From Eucalyptus grandis (Eukaryota; Streptophyta; Magnoliopsida; Myrtales; Myrtaceae), in the NCBI RefSeq assembly GCF_016545825.1, contig NC_052614.1, positions 23,082,559 to 23,146,558 of the forward strand: DNA of 64,000 nt. The letters are read 5' to 3'. The translations under genes were made by a program, and so were the position numbers. Every line of letters begins with the position of its first letter. Positions within the stretch are counted from its first letter, which is position 1. Positions 23,694 to 35,460 of this stretch are shown in pieces. The notes below the pieces were generated by a model that was not told where the DNA came from, ran no database searches, and worked only from the letters and a program-made list of their open reading frames with translations.

Positions 23694-24060
23694 AGGGTGT
23701 CAACGGTTCGGTTCGGTTCCGTTTTTCAAAAAAACCGAACCGAAACGAACCGTTAGAAAAATCTTCCAAAACCGAACCAAACCGAACCGAAATTTCAGGT
23801 CGGTTCGGTTCGGTTTTTCGGTTTTTGGTTTTCAACTGTTGGTTTTCATTTTTTTTTCTGTTAAACTAAGATTTCTCCACTTTTATTTGTTGGTTTGGTT
23901 CGGTTCGGTTAACCGATAAAAACCGAACTGAACCGAAAAATTTCAGTTTTTAATGAAAACCGAATCGAATGAAAACCAAACCGAAAAAATCAATTTTTTC
24001 GGTTCGGTTCGGTTTGATTTTCAGTTCGGTTCGGTTTTTGGTTCGGTTACTGACACCCCT
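23694..24060. mobile_element. CGGTT-rich inverted-repeat element, 367 bp, 5-bp TSD
   Basis: The outer ends AGGGTGTCA and TGACACCCCT are inverted repeats flanked by GTCAA at 23689-23693 and 24061-24065. The interior is built of GGTTCGGTT words and their complement AACCGAACC, so it can fold almost end to end. The pattern is like known short plant TIR elements. The superfamily cannot be fixed from a 5-6 bp TSD alone. Open frames across it are repeats read as codons, not genes. Confidence 0.8.
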
Positions 24061-24065
24061 GTCAA

Positions 24066-25026
24066 TATGTTATTTAACCTTAGAAAAAACGGAGGATCAT
24101 GATGAATATGTTTTCAAAATGAGTGAGATGACATCATTGTCAATGGCTCAACTTGATGCTCGAGGGCAAGTCTAGCTTGACTCATAAGAGGAGCATATTT
24201 TTTTACGGTGAGGTAAAATATTATCTAAGTTTTGAAAAAGAAATAAACCGTGCTAACTATTTAACAGTGTAAAAAACACCATCGTTAACTGGGTTCGTCG
24301 TTGAAAAATCACCACAAAAATTGGTTAAAGAAATATTTAAATCGCAGATAGTTACAGCCAATTGAAAAGTGTTTCTTGAAAAAAAAAAAGAGAGAGGGAG
24401 ATTTTAAAAGAATGGTGGTCCCTCGTTCTAGCTAAGTTGAATATGCAATTCGACTAAGCTAGGCCGAATTGCAAAAAAGTCCGGAGAACTTGGCCACGAT
24501 AATAGAAGTAACTGAGAGGAGCCCAAGATGAGTTGCATTCGCCTTTGAAGCTGGAAGTTGCAAAAGAGGAGGAATGAAGAATGGAGTTGTGAGGGCCATT
24601 GTTGTCCGTATAGGGAACGCTTATTACTAATATTAGGTTTATAAATACCAGTTTTTTAGGATCGTAGAGCTCTCTCTTTCGATAATCAAACAAATCTATA
24701 ATCTATGTTTATCTTTATTCTTAACTACATCAATTTACTTATCTCGTAATATATTTTTTCCATACAATTATATTTTTGTTGTAATCGTTTATTTTCCTCA
24801 ATATTCAGCTTCACATAAATTTGGACCCTGTCGGATCCTCACTTTGTGCACTCTATGTGCAAGGAATAGAACCGTGGAGTGAGGGCCGATATGCTATTCT
24901 ACTGGGTTCAACCGATCCAACAATTTATACCAACTAGTTTGAATAAAAAGAATGTGGTAAGAATAAGTAATATATGTAATGAAAATTGTGGAAAAGTCAC
25001 ATGTGAATTTCACACCTAACATTTGT
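24066..25026. other. Spacer with a dispersed repeat block
   Basis: Around 24800-25020 is a block (CACTTTGTGCACTCTATGTG, GGAATAGAACC, GTGTGAATTTCACA-like text) related to 27250-27330 and 28310-28465. No gene is supported. Confidence 0.45.
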
Positions 25027-25515
25027 ATGTTTTAAATGATATTAGATGATCTGCAACGAGTGATAATAAAATTTTTTGTGTTTGAGAATAAACTACCTTG
25101 GAGCAGATCAATTTGTGCCCAAGTCCCGAAAGGTGGTGCAATCGGAGGATTATCTTCACGCATCTGCTTCGAGCTATCAAAGCAAATCTCACATAACATA
25201 AAAGGAGCCTCTCAGTGATTTTTGGTGATTGGCTATGGTGTTCTTACAGATGTGTTTCTCCTCTTAAAGCACAAGCCCTTGGCTCTTCGACAAGTTTTTT
25301 CCTTTTCTCTTGCCTCAAAGGATGATCCACGTGTGCTTGGAATCCACGCAATCTTTAAAGAGGCAATTCACTTCTTCAGCCCTCCACTTTGTCCAAAACC
25401 ACCAAAACAATCATTTCCTCTAAATTGGCAAGAATACCACCCCTATGGTAGATTCCAGAGATATTTTGGTAGTTGTCTTTGGAATAGGATCAGGTGGTCA
25501 CGCAAATCAAAGTGA
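25027..25515 (+). other. Unidentified partly open stretch
   Basis: Two short plus-strand frames (25036-25218 and 25222-25515) sit end to end in different frames. The first contains a Phe-Glu-Asn-x-Leu-Pro-Trp phrase that faintly recalls DUF247 proteins. The second (97 codons) is Phe/Pro-rich and matches no family I know. No splice-consistent joining is evident. A decayed gene fragment is possible. Confidence 0.2.
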
Positions 25516-28500
25516 AGATGGGCGACCTGTTGGCTTCCCTCCCCATTAGTGGAAAGAATCAATACTTGCGTTAAAGGTGTCTAGTGGAAATTAACTTTTG
25601 ACATGCTGCTCTTTGAGAGTTATGTAATGTTAGAAAAGATGATACAGGTGGAAAGAGGAATGGATTTTGAGACCTGTAGATCACTTATTTAAAAATGTTA
25701 TTTCCCTCGCGGCCCCACTTTGGTGGCAGAAGATTAGAGAGGAAAGCATCCAAAAAAAATCTATTAATAAAGCTTATGTGTAAGGTTTAGAGAAAATGAA
25801 ATTTCTACTATCTGTACCTTTTCAATTTGTTTGATGTTGTCCATGTACTTTTATTTTTCAATGTGGTTCTTGTTTATATTGCAAACCGAAATGCTGAAAT
25901 GTCTGCCATCAATGACATCTCAATGTTAATTGGATAAATTTAAGATAAAATGGAAATCTTTCTATTGACTGAGATAAAATTATTAGGAAAAAAAACCACA
26001 AGCACTTAGTGTGTGAGAGAGAGAAGAATGACTGAAGCTACACCGGTGATGAAAAATAAAACAACATCGAAGTCTTAGTTTTCATCACCAAACGTAGCAA
26101 AGGTACGCTAAATGCTAATACAATATTGATTTATTTCATCCTTCTTGGGGAAGAAATATTAAAATTCTCCGTTATTTCTCGTTTCTCTCCATCAAGCCCA
26201 AGCCCTCTTGTACTTCAACCAGATCTTGTGATGGATTGCCTTTCTTTGATGAGTCAATTTGCTTCTTTAAACCCTCCAACACCAGCAAAACAACCCCCTG
26301 AATCGAGGCCACGCAAAATCAAAGTCAAGGACAGAAATGATGAGGACGGAATTCATCACTCTAGTTTTGTCCAACTTGCGCATCTCCATGATTGCAAGTG
26401 ATCATCAGACAAATATAACCGAAACACCACGACAAAACAAAACTTCTTTAAAATTTCTCCTCATAAAATTTGTGCCAAAAATTTAAAGCTAACGAAAACA
26501 TCAGTGATGTAATTTTTTGATGTGTTCGGTATTGTCTATATGCTTCTTTTTTTACCAATGTGTTTCCTAAGACGCTTGTTACTCGAGTCAGTTCTTCCGT
26601 TAAAATTGCAAATAGAAATGTAATTGCGGCTGCCATCGGTGCCGCGTCATCACTAAATGTGGCTAGGTATATTAGATGCTAATTTAATACGTAGGCATCT
26701 CATTTTTCTGGGTGAAGCAATAATTAAAGACGCATATTTTTGTTTTACAGCTTTTTAAAATTCATTGGCTAACTCTTTTGTTGACTTTTAATTGATTGTT
26801 ATAATTTTTTTAGTATTCATTAATTAGCAAAACACGTGCTAATTAAAAGCACACCTTGCTTCACTGCCGGGATTCAATTTTATTCTACGTTGCGATTGCC
26901 CGCTTATTCTGGTGTTTTTATTGGTTCTGGACGGGGCTCCTCCATTGTGGGTAAACGGGAAATTGGACCCGCTTAGCAAAGTCTTATCTGTCGAATATTT
27001 ATTGTAAGGATTTCTAAGATATAACACCAAAACCCACCCAAAAAGTCATTCAGAAGCTTGATTATCATCACAAAATGTGGCCAGCCGCTAATCTCATACT
27101 TATCAGAAGAGAACGAAGAAGCCGAAAAAGTGGAAACAACAGATAAGCACATGTGCAGGGAAGTTTGGGGAAGTTAGAAGGAGGAGCTCATGAGGAGTTT
27201 CCCCTGCTAGCATTCGTCTTTTATTTTTCTCCGCAGTTAGCTTCGCATAAGTTCGCACTCTGTTGAACCTCCACTTCGTGCACTTTGTGAGGCGAGGTAT
27301 GGAACCTTGGAGCGATTGGTAGCAATTTGAGTTTTTGGTACATAGGGTTTGAAGGAATTAATAGTTTCTGATCAAATTTTTATCTGCCTTTTGTCAAAAT
27401 AGATTGTCCCTTTTGATTTTCTCTCAAATGTCCATCAACTTTGGAAGATAAATTTACAAACCTTACTTGGATAAATATAAATTTTTTTTGTCCCTAATTT
27501 TGTGCTTGTGATAAGAAAATTGATTTCTTAGTAAAAAGTTAGGAGATGCATCTGTGACCATGGGCATCCCTTGTTTCGTGATTGACACCATAAATGTAGT
27601 ACAGGTGCTACTTATCGAGAAAACTTGATACTATGGATGATTTGCTATGATCCAAATGACACTTCCTTGAGCTCAATGGTGCTTACTAAATCTCTTGTTC
27701 AAGAAGAAGATATGCATTTTTATTTTTATTTTTTTTAGTTCAACAAGTTTGTAACAATCACTGAGTTTTTTTAAACAACATGTATATCATCTACACTTAT
27801 CTTTGTATGTGGGTGATGTCTATAATTTGTAATCCACCAATCAAAATTATGGTTTGAGAAAGTTGCTTCTAATTAAGGATGGAGAAAAATATAGCCCTTT
27901 ACATAAAATACGATAAATTTTATTTGATAAAATATCTTATCGAATCAAGGAAGTTTGGTGAGCATGTGTTGGTATGGGACTCTCTCTCTCTCTCTCTCCC
28001 CATGTTTAAAAGGACGAAGAAGGAAATTTAGGAAAAGGACGAATCAGGTTTAAAGCAACCATATCCATTTTCACATGGATATATTCTCCATATTCACTTG
28101 CACTTTCTTCGAATAAAGTAGATGGAATTTTATTAAAGTAAGAATAAGGTTGTCCATTAAAGAAATTCTATAGATAGATGTATAAACCAAAGTTGACGGC
28201 CCTTAATTAAAGATTTCCACATGCCCCTCTTTCAATAAAAAAAAAAAAAAAAACTGATGATTTTTAGTCCACCATTTAGAGGTAATGCTTAGAAAACAAT
28301 ATTAGAGGTTCAATAGGAGCGAGGGTCAGTAAACAATTCCATCAATTCAATTGGTCCAACCATTGAAAATCACTGTTTGAATAAAGAATGAAGAAAGAAA
28401 AATAAGCACTATATGTGATGATAATTTTGAAAATTTTATGTGTGAATTCACATGTAGATGTTCTCCAATGAGTAGAAATCTTTTTTTTTTTTCCCTATCA

Positions 28501-29324
28501 ATTGTCATAGGCTGAATTGTCTTAATAAAAGTGCGTAGAGACTTGCTAATTTTCCAAGTTTACCAAATATTTTTAAGTCGCATATTAGGGTACCAACGAG
28601 AAGATATGTTATGTCATACAATTACCATTTAATAGACATATAAAAGCTTAGAGAGACCAATATTGGTGCCACTGAAATGAGTTTATGTTGTAGTTATTAT
28701 ACCCATTTTTTGTTTATTCTTCCTAATTTTTTTTTTTTTGTGTATATATTTTAATAAAGAGGGTAGCTGAACATGATTCAAATGCCAATAGCACATAAGA
28801 TGTAGATAGATATCATTTGAAGTTCAGGCCAAATCAATAAAAAAATCATGTATCTATATGAAAGGAATAAAAATAATTTCACTTTAACCAATAATGAACT
28901 CTTCATCGATTACGCGGCAAACAACGCTTATATGATAAGCTGATGTGGCCTTGTTTTATCATTGAAAAAGTAAAATAGAAAAAACTTGATGACTTTAAAC
29001 GCAAAATAAAATGTTTTTTTATCAAAGAGAAAAGAAAAAAAAAAAGGAACAAAGTAACATAGCCTTGAAGCAAAAGCAATTGTCGCATTTTCCTCCCCTT
29101 TATTCCTTTCAATTTACTGAGAAAGCATTGCGCAGGTGCCAATGTGATCGCATCATCAAGCATGTAAAAGACTGCAATGCCCTCCACCTTTTCTTTGTAA
29201 AGCTAATTATGTGGTTGGCTAAGCTTGGTGATGTTGATCCCTCAAAAACGATTCTAGAAAATTCGATAGTGTTGTTCAAAGGGTGCTTTTATTTTTGTCG
29301 GCCATTACTTTTGGCCACAGTGAT
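25516..29324. other. AT-rich intergenic spacer with an internal duplicated block
   Basis: The stretches at about 25840-26170 and 26520-26730 are diverged copies of one another (TTCAATGTG..., GCAAATAGAAATG..., GATGCTAATWYAATA...). A 91-codon ORF at 26126-26401 has no recognised domain. A CT run lies at 27979-27998 and A/T runs near 28230 and 28730. No gene is supported. Confidence 0.45.
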
Positions 29325-29700
29325 TTGCATTATTTTCCTTTCATTATGGACCGGACACAGACTCACACTTATATGCACAATAGAATTTACTCTATCTTTT
29401 CATAATATCTAACTAATGGATTGCTCGTATTTAGGAACTTCCTCCATAATGTAATTGATAACCACCATATCTTATTTGACCATGTGGACTCATGTGAATT
29501 TTTCATTAGTTAATTTGGCCCTTAAATCGTAGTGCTTCTTGTGAGCACTTCCCTAACAAGTGCTCAAAAGTCAACAATACAAACTGATCTTTAGCCCATT
29601 CAAAACTCTTTGCTCTTTTTTTTTGGCATTACTAAATACATATTGAAGTGTTCCTTTGTTGAGTGCATATATGAGGTAAATAAAACGAGATACGCACATG
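29325..29700 (+). repeat. Local repeat, copy B
   Basis: It is related to copies A and C through blocks such as GGAACTTCC, TTATTTGACCATGTGGACTC and GAGTGCATATATGAGG. It is continuous where copy A holds the Mutator-like element and the MITE, so it stands for the state before those insertions. Confidence 0.65.
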
Positions 29701-30160
29701 TTGCGACCTCTTCAAACACTCCTATGGGCGCAGAGGTTAATGGGTGGCTAAGTCCAAGCTTAGTCCAGACTCTCCTTAGCTTGCTAATTTGTTATTTATA
29801 GTTCAAGTTTTTAACTTACAAGTCATTTCATTTATAAGTTGTCGCTAATCAATTTATGATAAGTCAATTAGAAATCCAAATAAAATATTGGAAAAAACAT
29901 TTTACTCATGTACAACAAGAGAAATTAGGATTAATAACTTGATTACACCAATTAATTAATTAATGCCATTTCTTTATCTAATTTTATTTAAACCTTTAAA
30001 TTTGATTTTTTTTTATTCTTTTTTATTTTTCATACATTTTTTTGGAGAAAATTACTCAACAGTTATTTTTAAAGCCTTTACTCACCTCAGAATCTTTTGA
30101 ATTCTTTTTAAAAAAAAATTAAAATATATTTTGATATATAGATAATAAAATATTACATTA
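29701..30160. other. AT-rich spacer
   Basis: Nothing coding. It includes TTAATTAATTAATTAATG near 29960 and A/T homopolymers near 30010 and 30110. Confidence 0.5.
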
Positions 30161-30897
30161 AGGGAGGTCGAAGGCAGCCCGGGCCCGCGACCTGGATAGC
30201 GAGACCCCCAGCCGGACTGGGCCTGATTTGCGGGCCCAGTCCAGCTGAAAAGAAATGTATCCCCCCAGCCCCTAAAAAGCAAATAAACTAAATCTAGCCC
30301 AAGAAAACAAAATAAGCCCAATATCCGTAATTCATCTCAGCCCAAAGACCAAACCCTAAAGATCCGATCGGATCCTGTTCCTGACCCGGATCCGACCCGG
30401 CACCCCCTTGCGTTCTCCTCCTCCTCGCGGCACCCTCTGCTCTCCGCGGTTTGGCCGGCCGAGACAGCGGCGCCGCTCGCCTTGGCCGTGCTGCACGCCC
30501 ACTCGGTCGTCGCCTTGGGTGGCCCAAGCCGCGGGCTTGGTCTGTGCCTGAGTTGCCCCTCCTCAACCGGCGCTCTCGCCGCCCGTATCCTAGGCCGTAC
30601 ACACAATAACAGCGACGGAGGCAACGGAACAAATGAACGGCCAACACTCAGGGAATCCGGCATCGCAGGAAGGCCACCGGGGAGCATGACAAGCATGGAC
30701 GACTCAGCTCTGCCCAAAACAGGGAAATAAAACCCAGATCTCATGGTGGCATTTTGTCGAACGGCTCGAGTGCGCTACCGAAACGAGAGATCCCTGGCCC
30801 TAACGGGGTCGGAACCTGCGACGGCGCTCTCGTCAACGAACCAGAATACGCATGATGGCGTGAAGAGGGGGGGACCAGTGGCCGCGAGCTCCGGTTC
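30161..30897. other. GC-rich island of unknown origin
   Basis: Composition switches sharply from AT-rich to GC-rich at about 30165 and back at about 30897, where local repeat copy C begins. Overlapping minus-strand frames (30744-30337, 30647-30294) are Ala/Arg-rich and look like high-GC artefacts. AAACCCTAAAGATCCGATCG near 30352 on the plus strand looks like transcribed leader sequence. A captured gene fragment or inserted element is possible. I saw no terminal repeats or TSD. Confidence 0.35.
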
Positions 30898-31380
30898 CCA
30901 TATAATAAGGATAAATTTTGATTAGTGAGCAATATTTACGTGAGCGGACCATAAGATTTGCCTCTTCTCTCTTACAAATGTGTGGAAAGAGACTTATATT
31001 TCCTTTTGTAAGCTTCGACTCGTGCAAGACAAAACATAATTGTAAGGGCCTAAGAAATAGTTTCTTCATCACCATTTACATTTGCTCACACTAGCTTGCA
31101 CAAGAGAATAAGTTTATTAAGTAATTACACTATGTTTGAAAATATATAGTTAATGGATGGTTCGTGGCTAGGAACTTTAACAATTGTTGTAATCGGTAGC
31201 ATGCCTATTCTACTTGACCATATGGACTCATATGAAGCTTGTTAGCTATTTTGGTTCCACAACAAATGGATTTCACTAAATCATTCGAGTGCCTAGTTTG
31301 ATTCCTCCCCTTAAATCCAAAATAAAAGAAGAAATATTTGAAACTCAGCAATACAAATCAATGTAAGGCACAATAAAATC
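30898..31380 (+). repeat. Local repeat, copy C
   Basis: It matches copy A from CCATA..TTTTGATTARTGAGCAA through GTGTGGAAAGAGACT, CATCACCATTTACATTT and CTTGACCATATGGACTC to CCCCTTAAATCC. It has about 70 extra bases near 31000-31060 relative to copy A and lacks both elements inserted in A. ATGAAGCTT at about 31233 is the empty counterpart of A's TSD. Confidence 0.72.
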
Positions 31381-33377
31381 ACAATTGAAAACCTACAAAT
31401 TTTTTCCTTAATACATACATACATACACATGTATGTATGATCCTATTAGTAAATTTCCTTCTTGAAATTTTATCAGTGTTCAGAAATTTGGTTATACAAT
31501 TCCTCAAGAGGTGGTAGAAGAGTGCATCGGTTTGATTGGCAGTAGGCTCGCTTCCTCTCCTCTCTTTTTGAGGTTTGTTTCCAATCGCACCTTCATTTGA
31601 ATTGTATTTCTACTACACCATTTGGACCGTCCTAAATAATAATGATGACATAAGTACTGTGGATTTTTAAAAAGAATTGCTCAAATTGTTGCTTTAGAGA
31701 CACGAGGACATGCAGGTCGGGTGATTATCTTCATTTGCGGAATGCATTAAGATTTTTGCGTTAAATTTTGATCTCGTATTTTTTAAGCCAACGAGGAAGA
31801 TGATGTACACTTCACAATCACTATCTCTTCATTAGCTATGTTTATTGCCAGAATAGATTTCATCAATATATTTTAGTGTTATAGCCAATGCACGATCGTA
31901 GCATCAAGAGAAGGACTACTAGAAGTTATATTATGGCAATATGTGGTAGCAATCCTCGGTGTTCTCCGGTGATATGTCATCTCATCCTTTTGTGTTCATT
32001 TGCTTCCATTCTTTTTTTTTTTTAAATTTGAAATATTTATTAATAACATCTTACTGCTAATCTTGTCAGACATTTTTTTTTTTTTTGGGTGGATCAAATC
32101 TCATCATACATTGATTGCATTAAATTTTGGAGTTCATTTCTCCTGTAATGCATAGACATTTAAACTAGTACAGAGATATGTAGTATTTTAAGTGCAAACT
32201 ACTGCAACCTTTCCAAGGGCGATTCCTCTTGGTAGGTGGGGCTCCTGGCTAAGGCGGATCCTCCCAAGCCTTATCAACCGCAACTATTTTTCTAATTAAT
32301 TATCCATTTAAACTTAGACTAATGAGTTGCCACTAACATTTTATGGGCTAGTTAGAAACCTGGGAAAGATGCGAGAGCCTACGAACCGAAGATTCACGAG
32401 TCTAGAATTTGTTATGCTACATTAACATATCTTCGTATGATGCGATATATAGCTCTCCATATTTCTTCGATTTGATGTATGAGAGGATTGACTTATGTCA
32501 ATGTTCATTATGAATGGGTTCGAGGTATCTCTAAGTGACGTAATACTTGACATTATGGTTAAATGCACTCTTTTAAAGGAAAGGACTTATTGGATGGGAT
32601 GGCTCTTACTCAAACCATCAAGGCTTTTGATGGCAATCTCGAATGGGAAACTCCTAAGGCTTTATCTTAAGGTCAATACATTGGAGACTCCACACTGAAA
32701 AGTCTGGACATTAAGAGGTGGCAAGGAGTTTGGATAAGAGAAAATGGATGGGATGGCCAACCCTAATTCAAAGGGTACTGACACCATTGACGCGTTCTAA
32801 GAGCCGTTGAAGTCGATGAAGATGAGGATGAGGACAGGATTAGTCGTTAGTTGAGGTACTTTCTTACTAAGCTAAGTTCACTTTGGGGAGAAATCCATAT
32901 GTCGAGAAATGAAATGCTATAAAATTTTCACCAACTTTTGCAGGACATCAATCCCTTAATATGCCGAATATTTTTTTTTTTTTCAGAATCCTCACTATTT
33001 CCCCAAAATCCTCTATTTCCTCCTCTGTTTTAAACTTGTATTTAGGTTGACTTGTAATTTATGTTGAAGTTGTTTTATGTTGAACGTGCTTAAAGTTTAT
33101 GTTGAACTTGGTTTATGTTTATGTTGCACTTCATGGTTGTAGACCTTGTGTTGAATTGATGTTTTATGAATGTTTTTGATATACAAATGGTTGCTATGTG
33201 TTTGATGATACATTCCACCTTAAGCCCTTTTTAATGTTATGAAAAAAGGGGAAAATGGTAAAATCTTCATATTATATGAGATGTATTCATTTGATTTTTT
33301 TTCCCTGTAGTATGTTGAGGATGGTGGTTTAACTTGAGGTTTTAAAAGTGATTTTCTTATCATGAAAAAAGAGAGAT
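31381..33377 (+). other. Degenerate remains, probably the inner part of an LTR element
   Basis: The right end is the polypurine tract and LTR start at 33364-33378, so the upstream sequence should be retroelement interior. A reading stretch near 32571-32760 shows weak gag-like protein character with stops. T-runs lie near 32010, 32070 and 32975, and AAAAAAGGGG at about 33243 resembles a second purine tract. An ATACATAC run lies at 31412-31430. No intact domain can be named. Confidence 0.35.
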
Positions 33378-33588
33378 TGTTGACATGATGATTCTAAAAC
33401 CCACTTTTGTATATTTGTAATCGCTACAAATCATTTGGATGTGTAAGTTTGTGCAGGTTAGAAATGATTAAAAAAAGACTGGATTCTATTTGAAACCCTG
33501 GCCAAGTAATTGAAGATAATAGGTCAAGATTGGCTTAATACTCAGCTCTGCAACATAAATGTTAATTTTGCTTGCCCAATGCTCCTAA
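33378..33588 (+). repeat. 5' part of an LTR, truncated
   Basis: TGTTGACATGATGATTC follows the purine tract AAAAAAGAGAGA (33365-33376), the canonical 3' LTR junction. About 210 bases match the LTR at 22425 onward, then homology ends. The rest of the LTR was lost or replaced. Confidence 0.6.
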
Positions 33589-33592
33589 AGCA

Positions 33593-34177
33593 TCAATAAT
33601 TCCCTAAAGAACTGCAGCTACTACAATTTTTTATTTTACTTTGTGGAATTAAAATATTCAAGACCTCAAGCTTTCCAAATACGATCACACCATAATACCA
33701 GCTCAGGATAGCAACGGAAAACCAAAAACAGAGATCATAGGCAAGGGAGGATTCACTTGTACTGAATTGATCTTTCCTTACCAAATTTAAATGAATATAC
33801 GCGTACTCAAACCTTTCAAGCTGAGAGCAATGCGGATGCGGAAAGAGCAGGAGTTTCACCAGTTGCTGCCGTACACCCTTGACCTCGTGCTCGCAGGGCC
33901 CCAAAACAGAGCAATGACCTGAGATGTGACTGACGGACAGCAAAGAAGAAGCACATGCGATGAAGACAACGAAATGCAGAGAGAAGGATAGAGAGTCCAT
34001 AGTTATGATTGTGGCCCTGTCATGCACAGTCACCGAGCTTCTCCAAGCTTCTACTTTGAGAGACAAGCTCTCGCTCATATCGCCGGTCCAAAGATTGGGT
34101 CGCCATCGTATGCTGGCACACCACATGCACAGTGATGACATCTCATAGCAAAGAAGAAGCACATGCGATGAAGACAA
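33593..34177 (-). other. Unidentified 194-codon open frame, minus strand
   Basis: An internal Met starts a segment with a hydrophobic stretch like a signal peptide or membrane anchor (Phe-Val-Val-Phe-Ile-Ala-Cys-Ala, about 33970). No domain was recognised. Its 5' half lies in the 208-bp tandem duplication, so the signal-like stretch occurs twice. It may be part of a minus-strand gene whose first exon lies near 34884, but no splice pattern is proven. Confidence 0.25.
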
Positions 34178-34356
34178 CGAAATGCAGAGAGAAGGATAGA
34201 GAGTCCATAGTTATGATTGTGGGCTTGTCATGCACAGTCACCGAGCTTCTCCAAGCTTCTACTTTGAGAGACAAGCTCTCGCTCATATCACCGGTCCAAA
34301 GATTGAGGTCGCCATCGTATGCCGGCCACACCACATGCACAGCGATGACACCTCAG
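33941..34356. repeat. Near-perfect 208-bp tandem duplication
   Basis: CAAAGAAGAAGCACATGCGA begins both copies (33941 and 34149), and the text stays nearly identical for about 208 bases each. Differences are a few substitutions and small indels (for example a GC pair near 34323). The high identity marks a recent event. Confidence 0.95.
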
Positions 34357-34856
34357 AGTAATACCGAAAATGGATTATACAAAATGAGATATAATAAAAA
34401 AAATCTGATCATATAAGCAACGATTCTAGCACTGAACTCCATTCGTATGGAAGACGCAATTCAAACCAGAGAAATCAATACGCAATTTCCAACATGAGAA
34501 TCATAACACCAATTCAATAATTGAATGAGCATCGTATTCCAAATAAAGTGGTCAAAATGAGGTCTAAAAATAACTCAAGAATGAGTTGAGTTGATACATT
34601 ACGACTTTTGGCTCAATGATTTAATAAAAAAAACATCCGGATCTGGTTCCAGCATTTCATCAAACATGTGATATACATTTCCAGCAAGGAGTTTATATAA
34701 GAATATGAATCGGCGATTCACTTTTATACCATCACAACAACATCGGAGCAAGCTTAAATCCTTAATAGAACCTCAACGTGGCCGATTTTCACACAAACAA
34801 TAACAATTTTACCTTGATGATGTGCGATTGCAGCCGTGATCAGCTGTTGAACTTAC
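34357..34856. other. Spacer
   Basis: AT-rich with no gene signal. It may be an intron of the putative minus-strand gene that starts at 34884. Confidence 0.3.
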
Positions 34857-35460
34857 AAAAAGGAGTCCCAGGCGTGTCGCCCATGATGATCGGACCTGAC
34901 AAAGGAGGATTAAGTGAGTGCAAGGCACTTCAAGATCTCCGAACAACAAACAGAGCAGAACAGGGAGATGCGATCAGTGAAGCTCAGGAGGAGCGGCTTC
35001 GATGGACCGCGACTTCGGCATCTTTCTATCAATACTTCGTTTCATCTCTCCGACCTGGCTGAGCTCAAAGCAACCAGAGGGGGAGGCGCCTCGGTCGACG
35101 GAGACTCGAATGTTTGCGGCGGCCGAAGATTGGACTGGAGTCGACGTCGTAGGTTCAATCGAGAGTATCAAGAAGAGTATTCTCGTTCTTGGAGTCTCGA
35201 TGCTTCAGTGAAGAAAGGTCCGAGAGGGAGCAGAAATCTCTTTTTCGCTCGACTTCCTCTCCGGCGAAAAGGACTGGTAGACTGGTAGTGATGGTGATAG
35301 ACCTGGAGCGCGGGGGCTCTAGCTTCGACTGGATTTCGGGAGCGATCGGTCGCTGGAATAGAACAGCCAAGAAAGATGATCTGAACCGCAGCAGATTTTT
35401 TCAGAAGCTCGCCGGACGAATTCCTCGTGAAATTGAATTGGAATTCGAACTTGAATGATC
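34857..35460 (-). other. Possible 5' leader and first exon of a minus-strand gene
   Basis: Composition is gene-like (GC-richer, with several long frames). On the minus strand an ATG (34884) is followed after 28 bases by a strong donor (TTTT/GTAAGT, GT at 34856-34855). The nine codons read Met-Gly-Asp-Thr-Pro-Gly-Thr-Pro-Phe, which loosely recalls the start of TSO1/CPP-like proteins, too little for a call. No second exon was confirmed, so it may be a stranded first exon. Confidence 0.25.

Noticed and set aside
23569..23919. Frames with repeated Phe-Gly-Ser-Val or Glu-Pro-Asn-Arg
   Set aside because: These are the GGTTCGGTT repeat translated; the element is non-coding.
25036..25515. Possible DUF247 gene fragment
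   Set aside because: Only one short phrase (Phe-Glu-Asn-Lys-Leu-Pro-Trp) recalls the family, and the following frame does not; not enough to name a gene.
30294..30744. Minus-strand Arg/Ala-rich ORFs in the GC island
   Set aside because: Two frames overlap almost fully and both look like high-GC text, with no domain and no codon pattern favouring either.
34857..34884. TSO1/CPP-like first exon
   Set aside because: Nine codons with loose resemblance cannot support a family call, and no second exon with the CXC cysteines was found.
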